NCBI RefSeq assembly: GCF_009650095.1
Contig: NZ_CP045915.1
Coordinates: forward strand, 1,860,001-1,924,000
DNA length: 64,000 nt
Source: Gracilibacillus salitolerans
GTDB lineage: Bacteria > Bacillota > Bacilli > Bacillales > Amphibacillaceae
Reading direction: 5' to 3'
This document shows, piece after piece, positions 1 through 7,431 of this stretch (position 1 is its first letter; each line of letters begins with the position of its first letter). The position numbers were made by a program, and so were the translations under genes. Below the pieces are notes generated by a model. The model ran no database searches, had not been told where the DNA came from, and saw only the letters and a list, made by a program, of their open reading frames with translations.

Positions 1-536
1 TTGGCAAAAAATCGATCCATCTTAACAATGTCAGGCTGTAATTCGACAATTGCCTGAAGGGAAGAGACACCTTTTCCTACATCATCTATAGCAATTAGAT
101 AGCCTTCTGTTTGTAATTCATTTACCATGGCACTAAAATAGTCGACGTTTTGAATAATTTCAGATTCATTAATTTCAATCATGATTTGATTAGCTGAAAG
201 TGTTGTTTCTCCTAAAATCTTGTTTAGTTGATCTAGAAAATCAGGATCGGCTAAGTTAGAAGGAAAAACATTAATCAGAATCTTTTTTTCTTTAGATGTA
301 CTTTGATTAATCTTATCATAAGATTGAAGCGCTTTTTTTATCGATCGCATTTCTAACTCAAAAAATCGATTGGTATGACTTGCTTTTTCGAAGAGAATTT
401 CGGGTTTCTTAAATAAATCAGTTCTTAATAATGCTTCATATCCAATAGGAGTTAAAGTTTGCAGATCATAGAGACCTTGGAAATGGTGCTCGAATTTCTC
501 ATTATCAATTAAATCATTGATTTTTGCAATAGACAT
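1..536 (-). CDS. EAL-domain c-di-GMP phosphodiesterase (C-terminus beyond window)
   Basis: The reading frame starts at an ATG at 536 behind a GGAGGA site and runs off the left edge, so about 178 N-terminal residues are visible. The EAL signature is present as GYEALLRT, followed by the family motifs INVFPSNL, EINESEI, IDDVGKGVSS and LQPDIVKMDR. These carry the Asn, Glu, paired Asp and Lys residues that EAL enzymes use to bind two metals and cleave cyclic di-GMP to pGpG. The EAL domain begins almost at the N-terminus, with no sensor or GGDEF domain before it, so the protein is probably soluble and cytoplasmic. It lies beside the tasA biofilm cluster in the same direction, which fits a role in the choice between motility and matrix production; that link is inferred from position. 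The missing C-terminus could hold another domain. Confidence 0.9.
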   Translation of the reverse strand, partial: MSIAKINDLIDNEKFEHHFQGLYDLQTLTPIGYEALLRTDLFKKPEILFEKASHTNRFFELEMRSIKKALQSYDKINQSTSKEKKILINVFPSNLADPDFLDQLNKILGETTLSANQIMIEINESEIIQNVDYFSAMVNELQTEGYLIAIDDVGKGVSSLQAIVELQPDIVKMDRFFA

Positions 537-782
537 CCGTCCATCCTCCTCAAACGCAACAATGACATCATTACTATTGATCATATAGTATAATATATCA
601 GTCCGTTACAATGTACCTATCATTTTACAACATTATCTAATTATTTTCTATACTGTTTATAGATTTATTTGGACATTAGAGAAAATGGTTTATCCTCAAG
701 TCTTTATGGTGGAAGCTTTAGTTATTCTTGCATCATTTACTTCGTCGAATGACTATCCCGTTAAAATTTCCCTGAAGTGTAA

Positions 783-810
783 AAAAGAATAGGTGTTAGA
801 ACCTATTCTT
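783..810 (-). terminator. Rho-independent terminator of the biofilm cluster
   Basis: On the minus strand a 10-bp stem (AAGAATAGGT with ACCTATTCTT, loop of six) is followed by a run of T. The stem overlaps the stop codon of the LPSTA-type surface-protein gene and separates it from the EAL gene. Confidence 0.8.
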
Positions 811-1438
811 CAGCAAATTTATTTCGTTTGAGATAAAGTAGGATAAGTGATCCTGCTAATAATAGGGCACCACCGATTAAAAGGATGTTAAACATAACCG
901 TTGCTGTGCTTGGTAATGGTGAACCATCCGTTGATTGACTGTCAGTTGAGATCGGAAAGGTGGATGTTTCGGTTTTCGTGTCATCATATGCTGTAATAAT
1001 AATTTCTGCGTTTGTTGTTAATCCCTGATATTCATTTCCAGATTCAGGTGGAAATAGGAGGAATAGATCAATTTTGTCTACACTGTTAGCTAGTAAAGGC
1101 AAATCATTAATTAATGAAAAATTAGATAGTTTATCATGAAATAATACTTCATCACCTTGTGTAATTTCTAGCGATAATTGATTATAGAACATTTCGGAAC
1201 CATCTATATAACGAACGTTAATATCATAGGTGATTTCATTATCTGTTTGATTACTGACCGTGATTTCTCGCTCAGCCCAATCGCCAGGCTTTAGGTTTTC
1301 CAGGTCAAATAGATTTCCGTTTTCACTAAATGTACCGTTTAGATCTATAATATTATTGTTACTTGTTGCTTGTAGAATTGGAACAAATAATAGAAAAAAC
1401 AGTAGGGTAGCACTGAAAAATATTTTTGGTTTTATCAA
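803..1438 (-). CDS. TasA-related surface protein with LPSTA-type cell-wall sorting signal
   Basis: This 211-residue protein has an N-terminal signal peptide (about residues 5-25), an extracellular beta-rich region, LPSTA at 175-179, a hydrophobic segment at about 182-203 and the positive tail LKRNK. That is the layout of a sortase substrate with Ala instead of Gly, as seen for class D sortase targets. Residues 50-54 read KPGDW, identical to residues 60-64 of the neighbouring TasA and followed in both by a similar stretch, so the two may share a fold. The start is a TTG at 1438 behind GGTGGGTG; no better start is visible. It is the last gene of the tasA-tapA-sipW cluster. An anchor or minor subunit for TasA fibres is a reasonable inference. 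If no matching sortase exists, the tail would act as a plain membrane anchor. Confidence 0.75.
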   Translation of the reverse strand: MIKPKIFFSATLLFFLLFVPILQATSNNNIIDLNGTFSENGNLFDLENLKPGDWAEREITVSNQTDNEITYDINVRYIDGSEMFYNQLSLEITQGDEVLFHDKLSNFSLINDLPLLANSVDKIDLFLLFPPESGNEYQGLTTNAEIIITAYDDTKTETSTFPISTDSQSTDGSPLPSTATVMFNILLIGGALLLAGSLILLYLKRNKFAEE

Positions 1439-1464
1439 TATAATTCACCCACCTTTTCAAGGGA

Positions 1465-1487
1465 GCTATATGTTAGGGACATATAGC
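1465..1487. repeat. Perfect hairpin between sipW and the surface-protein gene
   Basis: GCTATATGT and ACATATAGC form a perfect 9-bp stem with a 5-base loop. No T run follows on either strand, so it looks more like an RNA-processing or stability element than a terminator. Confidence 0.5.
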
Positions 1488-1560
1488 ATTAATTGTATTC
1501 TGGGAACTTGTTTATGAGTTGCTTTACTTCGATTATGATTCTAAAAAAAGGCTATAATTT

Positions 1561-2157
1561 TTACTCTTGCTCAATTGATTCCTTTACTTTCGATTTAGAG
1601 GGTTGTTTGAATTCTATTTGGGATATCGCCTGCCAAATGGTGAACGCTGCGTATCCGAGTAATAGAATACCAGGTACGATTAATAAAATGGCGCTGCCTG
1701 TTTGTGAATGTGCAAAATTGACGACATATCCTAAATAAGGAATGGTGAAACCTTCATATTCCGCAACAACATTATCAGAAAGAACAGGCTTTGGATCGAC
1801 TGCATTATTGTTGTCTCCTTTTGTTTCATACATGATATGTTCACCGCTTTTAATAACTTCTGCAACACGGTGAGTAATTAAATTTTCGTCTTCATTTATA
1901 AAGGTAATGACATCACCTTCATTAAACCTTGTCATGTCGCCACCTGGTTTTATGGCAATGATCGATCCTGTTTGCATATCAGGTTCCATGGATCCAGATA
2001 ACACGGCTTTAAGCTGGTATCCCATTATTTCTGGTTCCCCACCTGATGCTTTTGCTGAAATAGTGATGAACACGGCAAATATTAACGTTATAAAAAGGAC
2101 GGTGGTAATAAGGAAACTAAGAAAACTTCTAATTTTTTTAAATATGCTTTTTTTCAT
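1561..2157 (-). CDS. sipW: Signal peptidase I of the SipW (ER/archaeal) type
   Basis: The 198-residue protein has a membrane segment at about 13-33, the catalytic serine motif SGSMEPD (Ser56), the LITHRV motif with His96 in place of the usual bacterial lysine, the conserved TKGDNN box, and a second membrane segment near the C-terminus. A Ser-His dyad is typical of the SipW/eukaryotic signal peptidase branch, which processes TasA and TapA in Bacillus subtilis. The ATG overlaps the tapA stop as ATGA, so translation is probably coupled. In B. subtilis sipW lies between tapA and tasA; here it follows both. Its likely clients are the TasA, TapA and perhaps LPSTA proteins encoded next to it. Confidence 0.93.
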   Translation of the reverse strand: MKKSIFKKIRSFLSFLITTVLFITLIFAVFITISAKASGGEPEIMGYQLKAVLSGSMEPDMQTGSIIAIKPGGDMTRFNEGDVITFINEDENLITHRVAEVIKSGEHIMYETKGDNNNAVDPKPVLSDNVVAEYEGFTIPYLGYVVNFAHSQTGSAILLIVPGILLLGYAAFTIWQAISQIEFKQPSKSKVKESIEQE

Positions 2158-3035
2158 TCCTGTTCACCTTCTTTTGCTTGATCAGTTTGAGAATTTTCCT
2201 GTTCTTCAGACTCATTAGGTGTATCTATTTTCATTTTTTTATTTTCGACTTCCACTGGTTTGTCATCTGTTTCCTTATTAGGTTCACTTAAAATTTCTTG
2301 TTTGTCTTCTTGCTCAGATTTCACTGGTTCCTTTTCACTATCCGTTTCTGCTGATTTATCTAATTTTTCTTCATCTTCTATGGATGATTCTTGTTCTTTC
2401 TGTTCTTGACTAGCTTCTTCTGATATCTCATTGGATTCTTCTGGGTCTTTTGTTTTTTCTAAAACCTCTTCATTAGATTCTAATGATTCATCCTTATCAA
2501 ATTGTTTCTCTTTCTCCTTCTCCGGACATTTAACCTTTATCTTTTCACTCCAAATAACTTCATCTGTTTCTCCTTCATAATTAGGTTGTTGAAAGGCTTT
2601 AACGGTATAAAATCCCTCTTCTTCGGCTTGATGAGTTATCGTTTCAACCGCACCAGCTTTAATAGGCTCCAGAGTACCTTCTGATATTTTTTCGCCATTT
2701 TCTGGATTGCCGTTCTCGATATAAAAGACTTCATAATTCGTTGAGGCAATCATGCTGTAACCAGTGTTTTTAATCTCTACAGAAAATTCTACTGGAGGAC
2801 AAGCATCATTTAGATTCTGATTACCTTTACCAATAAAAAGCAAATCACTTCCATCCCACCACGATCCAGTTGGTATTGAAATACTTACCGCTTTCGTATG
2901 ATTAAAAAAAGCACTGGTACTGGAGGTGAGTTGAGATATAGAAATTAAAGCTGCATACAATATAAACAATATTTGCAATACAATGATTCCTTTTTTATAT
3001 TTCTTTCGATACCTAGTGATTCTTGTACTTCTCAT
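2154..3035 (-). CDS. tapA: TapA-like TasA fibre assembly and anchoring protein
   Basis: The protein of 293 residues has a short basic N-terminus, a hydrophobic signal segment ending near SAFFNHT, a folded region of about 150 residues with two cysteines (ACPPVEF and VKCPEKEK), and a long low-complexity tail rich in Glu, Lys and Ser. This matches TapA, which nucleates and anchors TasA fibres. I chose the second ATG (3035) because GGAGGA abuts the first ATG (3041) but lies six bases before the second. The gene follows tasA after a 127-base gap containing a hairpin and overlaps sipW by four bases. The acidic tail is longer than I would expect for B. subtilis TapA and may be disordered. Confidence 0.85.
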   Translation of the reverse strand: MRSTRITRYRKKYKKGIIVLQILFILYAALISISQLTSSTSAFFNHTKAVSISIPTGSWWDGSDLLFIGKGNQNLNDACPPVEFSVEIKNTGYSMIASTNYEVFYIENGNPENGEKISEGTLEPIKAGAVETITHQAEEEGFYTVKAFQQPNYEGETDEVIWSEKIKVKCPEKEKEKQFDKDESLESNEEVLEKTKDPEESNEISEEASQEQKEQESSIEDEEKLDKSAETDSEKEPVKSEQEDKQEILSEPNKETDDKPVEVENKKMKIDTPNESEEQENSQTDQAKEGEQE

Positions 3036-3119
3036 AGCCATTCCTCCATCCTGGAAACGATTTATTTATTTTCGTGAACATATAAACTTTGTATAAATTC
3101 ACGGTAATAAATAAATGGA

Positions 3120-3147
3120 GGAAAAGGTGAGGTTTACTCACCTTTCC
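3120..3147 (-). terminator. Attenuator-like hairpin between tasA and tapA
   Basis: In the minus-strand RNA, GGAAAGGTGAG pairs with CTCACCTTTTCC around a 5-base loop just after the tasA stop. The following sequence is only partly T-rich, so partial termination is more likely than a full stop. This could give more TasA than TapA. A second imperfect inverted repeat (CGTGAA with TTCACG, 3073-3103) lies nearer tapA. Confidence 0.55.
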
Positions 3148-3162
3148 TGTAATAGATAGAAA

Positions 3163-3774
3163 TTATTTGCTTTCGCCTGCTGTTTGCTCACCAGTAAATT
3201 TCCAAGTAAGTTCTAGAGAATCACCTTGGAATTCGTTTTGGTCCTCGCCGTTATCAACAAATTCGAATTGAACGTAAAGCGTGTCACTATCACCAGCTTC
3301 TAATCCGCCTCTTTCTTCAATCCATGGTACAAAGACATTATTTGCTACCGTATCAGGAGACATATCTTTTAGTTCGGAAAGAGTCGTAAAGAATACAATC
3401 TGATCAGGAGATACAGGCCCCAATGTAGTTTTATCAGCATTCCAGAAGAAATTAACACGAATGTGATCACCGAAATCTTCTACATTGTTGCCATCCGCAT
3501 CAGTTACTGTATAATCCGTGTCAAGAAGTACCTTTGAAATATCTAATGAACCATCATTAATAAGCTCAAATGAACGGTTCATCCAATCACCTGGCTTAAT
3601 ATTGTCTACTTCGATAATAGTTGTAGGATCAACAGATAAATCTAATGTACCTGCTGCGAATGTGTTGTTCGTAACTTCAGTGTCATTAAAATACGCATAT
3701 GTACCTCCTCCCACTAAAGCAAGCCCTAATGCTGCTGACGCCACGCCTAAACCTAATTTCTTTTTTAAAGACAT
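3163..3774 (-). CDS. tasA: TasA/CalY-family biofilm fibre protein
   Basis: The 203-residue product begins MSLKKKLGLG, has a signal peptide with the pattern AALGLALVGGGTYAYF, and continues with DTEVTNNTFAAGTLDLSVDP and NIKPGDW. These are hallmarks of the TasA/camelysin family of secreted fibre-forming matrix proteins. I set the start at 3774 because GGAGGAATT precedes it; an upstream in-frame ATG at 3825 has no comparable site. It is the first gene of the cluster, ahead of tapA and sipW, unlike the B. subtilis order. Two perfect GTTCTT-N4-AAGAAC palindromes lie upstream and suggest SinR control. Family members were first described as M73 metalloproteases, but the structural fibre role is better supported. 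Confidence 0.93.
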   Translation of the reverse strand: MSLKKKLGLGVASAALGLALVGGGTYAYFNDTEVTNNTFAAGTLDLSVDPTTIIEVDNIKPGDWMNRSFELINDGSLDISKVLLDTDYTVTDADGNNVEDFGDHIRVNFFWNADKTTLGPVSPDQIVFFTTLSELKDMSPDTVANNVFVPWIEERGGLEAGDSDTLYVQFEFVDNGEDQNEFQGDSLELTWKFTGEQTAGESK

Positions 3775-3797
3775 AAATAATTCCTCCTTCATTTTTT

Positions 3798-3813
3798 GTT
3801 CTTTATTAAGAAC
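3798..3813. promoter_or_regulatory. Candidate SinR operator (tasA-proximal)
   Basis: GTTCTTTATTAAGAAC is a palindrome with arms GTTCTT and AAGAAC around four bases, matching the known SinR inverted-repeat operator. It sits 24 bases upstream of the tasA start codon. Confidence 0.65.
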
Positions 3814-3953
3814 TATAATTTGCATTGTACATCTAGATATTCATTTTTAAAAGTCTGAAAAAAGGGCAAATACAGCCTAATTGATCGTTATAAAGAACAT
3901 TTTCTTCTGAATACTTTTTATTTTAACAAATATCGCATTTTTTTATATTATTT

Positions 3954-3969
3954 GTTCTTCAGAAAGAAC
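3954..3969. promoter_or_regulatory. Candidate SinR operator (tasA-distal)
   Basis: GTTCTTCAGAAAGAAC has the same arms and spacing as the proximal site and lies 180 bases from the tasA start. A single half-site (AAAGAAC, 3892-3898) lies between them. Confidence 0.65.
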
Positions 3970-3981
3970 GATAAACAATAT

Positions 3982-4015
3982 AAAAACAGACATGCTATTA
4001 AACATGTCTGTTTTT
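3982..4015 (-). terminator. Terminator after the yutJ-type gene
   Basis: A 13-bp perfect stem (AAAAACAGACATG with CATGTCTGTTTTT, 8-base loop) ends in T on either strand. It lies directly after the leftward-transcribed NADH dehydrogenase gene and insulates the tasA control region. Confidence 0.85.
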
Positions 4016-4033
4016 ATAACAATCACCATACTG

Positions 4034-5095
4034 TTAATGTCGTTTATTCAACCACAGCACTCCGGATTTCGCAAGTCGAGGCAAAAGACCTGTTACTGGC
4101 TTACGATACATATTACCGAATCCTTCTGATTTACCAAGTGAACCGAGTTGACCTTTAAGTTTAATATCTCTTGGACTACGAGGTTCTTTTTCGCTTAACA
4201 CATCAGCAAGAATATCACCAATTTGTTCCCCTTGAATACCAGCAAGTTGGGCACTTGGTGAATGCTCAGAGGCAACACAATCACCAACTATGAATACGTT
4301 AGAACTGGAAGGGACTTGGTAAAATTCGTTCACAATAATTTTTTCGTGACGATCTTTTTCAAAAGGGAGGCTGCGGACTAAATAATTTGGTCGTACACCA
4401 GCTGTCCAAATAATGACATCACTTTCAATACCTTCACCGTTATTATAGAAAAGCCCTTCTGCAACCAATTCTACATTACTGTGATGCAAAACATTGACTT
4501 CATTTTTGCGAAACCAATCTTCGACATATGTTTGTATTTTTTCGTCGAACGCTGACAAAACAGAAGAACCGCGATCTATTAATCGAATATTCAAATCAGG
4601 TCTGCTTTCTCTGATTTCAGATGCTACTTCAATACCACTTAAACCGGCACCAACAACAGATACTTGACTATAAGCTGGCAAGTTATTGACCTTGATGCTT
4701 GCCTGGCGTGCTTTGGCGATCGATTGGACACTTTCCGTATATTCCATTGCGCCCTGAATACCGTGATAATTATCCTCACAGCCTAAGCCAATTAACAGAA
4801 AGTCATATTCGACTGGTACTTCATTATCTTTCAGGCGAATGTGTTCGTTTTCCGTGTCAATTTCGACAATTTCACCAAATATGTATGAGATTTGTTCATG
4901 AACAGGGAAGTCAATCCGAACTTCCTTGTCTGATTTCGTACCTGCTAAAATGGCGTAAAATTCCGTTTTTAATGAATGATATGGATTACGATCAATCACC
5001 GTGATTTGTACATCACTTGGTATTCCATTATCGATTAATTGGTGTAAGGCGTTCATTCCGCCGTAGCCTCCACCGATTAAAACAACCCTTTTCAT
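4034..5095 (-). CDS. yutJ: NADH dehydrogenase-like FAD/NAD-dependent oxidoreductase, YutJ type
   Basis: The 353-residue protein is a pyridine nucleotide-disulfide oxidoreductase of the NDH-2-like group. It has the N-terminal FAD-binding GGGYGG, a second dinucleotide-binding loop (VVGAGLSGIE) for NAD(P)H, and the C-terminal FAD contact VFIVGDCVA. Length and sequence pattern agree best with B. subtilis YutJ (about 355 residues). The chosen start (5095) follows AGGGG; a start 13 codons upstream lacks a ribosome site. It probably acts at the membrane face, but no transmembrane helix is seen and its electron acceptor cannot be read from sequence. A TTGTGA-17-TATAGT promoter lies upstream. Confidence 0.85.
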   Translation of the reverse strand: MKRVVLIGGGYGGMNALHQLIDNGIPSDVQITVIDRNPYHSLKTEFYAILAGTKSDKEVRIDFPVHEQISYIFGEIVEIDTENEHIRLKDNEVPVEYDFLLIGLGCEDNYHGIQGAMEYTESVQSIAKARQASIKVNNLPAYSQVSVVGAGLSGIEVASEIRESRPDLNIRLIDRGSSVLSAFDEKIQTYVEDWFRKNEVNVLHHSNVELVAEGLFYNNGEGIESDVIIWTAGVRPNYLVRSLPFEKDRHEKIIVNEFYQVPSSSNVFIVGDCVASEHSPSAQLAGIQGEQIGDILADVLSEKEPRSPRDIKLKGQLGSLGKSEGFGNMYRKPVTGLLPRLAKSGVLWLNKRH

Positions 5096-5190
5096 TTTTT
5101 CAAAACCCCTGTCTATCGTAAAATCAATATTCATTAAAGATAGTTTCCCAATCTTTTCTATAATTAGACTACCAAAATTAGTGCGATAAA

Positions 5191-5219
5191 ACTATACAAA
5201 AACCAAAAATTCTTCACAA
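5191..5219 (-). promoter_or_regulatory. Sigma-A promoter for the yutJ-type gene
   Basis: On the minus strand TTGTGA (5219-5214) and TATAGT (5196-5191) are separated by 17 bases, about 95 bases upstream of the start codon. Confidence 0.6.
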
Positions 5220-5260
5220 TTTGAAATGTTTGAGTTTTCTGAAAATATAATGGTAATTTT

Positions 5261-5289
5261 TTGCCTAAAATTTAAAGAAATGTTATAAA
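5261..5289 (+). promoter_or_regulatory. Sigma-A promoter for the MoxR/DUF58 operon
   Basis: TTGCCT (5261-5266) and TATAAA (5284-5289) are separated by 17 bases, about 50 bases before the first gene of the operon. Confidence 0.55.
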
Positions 5290-5303
5290 TATAACATAGC
5301 ATT

Positions 5304-5320
5304 TTGTAAGCGCACACATA
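5304..5320. promoter_or_regulatory. Candidate CcpA (cre) site
   Basis: TTGTAAGCGCACACATA agrees with the cre consensus WTGNNARCGNWWWCAWW except at one W position. It lies just downstream of the predicted start of transcription, where CcpA would block elongation. Confidence 0.4.
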
Positions 5321-5341
5321 ATGTAAAGGGGATTTTAATTG

Positions 5342-6310
5342 ATGGAATTAACGGAAATTCAACAGATAACCAGTAAGATAAAAGCGAATGTCAATCAAGT
5401 TGTAGTAGGTCAGGAGAATACCATTGATCTTTTGTTAGTGGCTATGATTTCTTCTGGTCATGTACTATTGGAGGATGTACCTGGCACAGGAAAAACATTA
5501 ATGGCAAAGTCATTAGCAAAATCACTTGCTGGGAATTTTAAGAGGATTCAATTCACCCCTGATTTACTACCAACCGATATAACCGGTATTCATTTTTACA
5601 GCCAGCAAAAAGGAGAATTCGAATTCCGCCCGGGGCCAATTTTTACCAATATATTATTAGCAGATGAAATTAATCGTGCAACACCTCGAACACAGTCAAG
5701 TTTACTGGAGAGTATGGAGGAACGACAGGTCACCATTGATGGAAATACTCATACACTTGCAAAGCCTTTCTTAGTTATTGCCACACAGAATCCAATTGAA
5801 AGTCAAGGTACCTTCCCACTACCCGAAGCACAGTTAGACCGCTTTTTATTAAAAATAAATATGGGATACCCGAGTCGTGAGGAAGGACTGGAAATTCTGA
5901 AGCGATTCAAGGCGGAGAATCCGTTAGAAGCTTTGCAGTCGATTATTACAGTTGATGATATTGTTAAAATGCAGCAAATCTACAGTGATGTTGACATTAG
6001 CGAGGATGTGCTTGGTTATCTGATAGATGTAGTCGAACAAACACGTGATCATGATAGTGTAGCATTGGGAGTTAGTCCTCGTGGAAGTCAGGCATTATTA
6101 AAGGCGGTACAGGTTTATGCCTTATTACAAGGGAGAACATACGTCATCCCAGATGATATTAAGAGAATAGCAAAACCTGTATTAGGTCACCGTATTGTCC
6201 TTGCCGGGAGAATTGGTGTGAAGCAAGGGGAAGTAGATGGTGTATTGAATGACATTTTGCGTCAAGTGCCTGTTCCGACAGAGTCTGAGAAGGAACTGAT
6301 TCGAGAATGA
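5342..6310 (+). CDS. yeaC: MoxR-family AAA+ ATPase
   Basis: The 322-residue protein has a Walker A box in EDVPGTGKTLMAKS, the MoxR motif FTPDLLPTDITG, a Walker B box in LLADEINRATPRTQ, and the sensor sequence VIATQNPIESQGTFPLPEAQ. MoxR ATPases act as chaperones that assemble or activate partner complexes, often with DUF58 proteins such as the one encoded next. The start is set at ATG 5342, nine bases after AAAGGGG; a TTG one codon earlier is possible. It is the first gene of a three-gene operon equivalent to B. subtilis yeaC-yeaD-yebA and overlaps the next gene as ATGA. The partner complex in Bacillus is unknown. Confidence 0.92.
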   Translation: MELTEIQQITSKIKANVNQVVVGQENTIDLLLVAMISSGHVLLEDVPGTGKTLMAKSLAKSLAGNFKRIQFTPDLLPTDITGIHFYSQQKGEFEFRPGPIFTNILLADEINRATPRTQSSLLESMEERQVTIDGNTHTLAKPFLVIATQNPIESQGTFPLPEAQLDRFLLKINMGYPSREEGLEILKRFKAENPLEALQSIITVDDIVKMQQIYSDVDISEDVLGYLIDVVEQTRDHDSVALGVSPRGSQALLKAVQVYALLQGRTYVIPDDIKRIAKPVLGHRIVLAGRIGVKQGEVDGVLNDILRQVPVPTESEKELIRE

Positions 6311-7431
6311 ATATCGCCTGGGTCATTGTAGTACTTTTAATCATTATATTTTTACAGGGAATGCTTTTTAGTAAACTCGGCTTAAAAGGAATTACCTATA
6401 AACGTGCCTTTAAACAGGATATGGTGTTTGAAGGAGAAACGATTGAGATGGTCGATGAAATTGCTAATAAAAAGTTGTTGCCTATTCCATGGATTCGCCT
6501 AGAGTCCAAAATGAGTCCCTATCTTATTACTCAAACAGAAAGAGAAAAACAGCAGAAAGAAGGGGAAATGTTCCACCGTACACTATTCAGCTTATTGCCA
6601 TACCAAAAGATAACGCGTAGGCACCAATTAATCGGAACTAAACGTGGCTACTATCCATTGAACACCGTTTCAGTTACAACAGGGGATGGCGTTGGTTTTG
6701 GTGAGGTATTTGATTCTTTTGAGGCAAGTACAGCGGTAACTGTTTATCCAAAACTAGTGCCGATCGATGATATTCCTTTACCGTCACATAGTTGGTTGGG
6801 GGATATTACCGTCAAAAGGTGGATTGTGGAAGACCCTTTTTTACAAGCGGGGATCAGAGAGTATCAGCAAGGGGACCCACTTCATTCGATCAACTGGAAA
6901 GCCACAGCAAGAACACAGTCCCTGCAAATTAATAAAAAGGATTACACCGCAGATCATCATTTAATGATTTATGTTAATTTTGACACGGATGAAGATATTC
7001 GGATGCCGATCCAACAACCCGATGTGATTGAGAAAGGATTATCCTATGCTGCTTCATTAGCGAATTATGCGATTGAACAGGGGATTTCTACTGGATTTGG
7101 ATGCAATGGATACTTTGTCGAGCCATTCACCAATACAACAGATCGGATAAAACCGTCTGTTCGTGTGGAACCGTCAAGCAGCGGTCAGCAAGTCGCCTAT
7201 ATACTCGATGCGATCGCAAAAGTGAAGATGGACCGTAGCCGCAATTTCCGGGCCTTTCTACAAGAAGATATTGACCAGGGATTAACCAAAACAGATATTA
7301 TTATTTTTGCTGTTAAGTTAACTAAAAAGATAGAAAAGCAGATGGCGCATCTGGAAAGCCTTGGCAATGCCGTCGAGGTGGTCGTGATTGGTGAAGAGCA
7401 GGAAAAGGGGGCAGAAGCCCATGCCAGCTAA
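6307..7431 (+). CDS. yeaD: DUF58 (VWA-like) membrane-associated protein
   Basis: This 374-residue protein has an N-terminal membrane segment (about residues 3-20), a beta-rich middle and the DUF58 core with QGDPLHSINWKATART, the family hallmark. DUF58 proteins resemble von Willebrand A domains and work with MoxR ATPases. Its ATG overlaps the yeaC stop by four bases and its end overlaps the next gene by 11 bases, so all three are translated together. The role is probably envelope-related, which is inference from family context. Confidence 0.9.
   Translation: MNIAWVIVVLLIIIFLQGMLFSKLGLKGITYKRAFKQDMVFEGETIEMVDEIANKKLLPIPWIRLESKMSPYLITQTEREKQQKEGEMFHRTLFSLLPYQKITRRHQLIGTKRGYYPLNTVSVTTGDGVGFGEVFDSFEASTAVTVYPKLVPIDDIPLPSHSWLGDITVKRWIVEDPFLQAGIREYQQGDPLHSINWKATARTQSLQINKKDYTADHHLMIYVNFDTDEDIRMPIQQPDVIEKGLSYAASLANYAIEQGISTGFGCNGYFVEPFTNTTDRIKPSVRVEPSSSGQQVAYILDAIAKVKMDRSRNFRAFLQEDIDQGLTKTDIIIFAVKLTKKIEKQMAHLESLGNAVEVVVIGEEQEKGAEAHAS

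Noticed and set aside
1260-1738. Plus-strand frames over the surface-protein and sipW genes
   Set aside because: They lie antisense to clearly supported minus-strand genes and have no ribosome sites.
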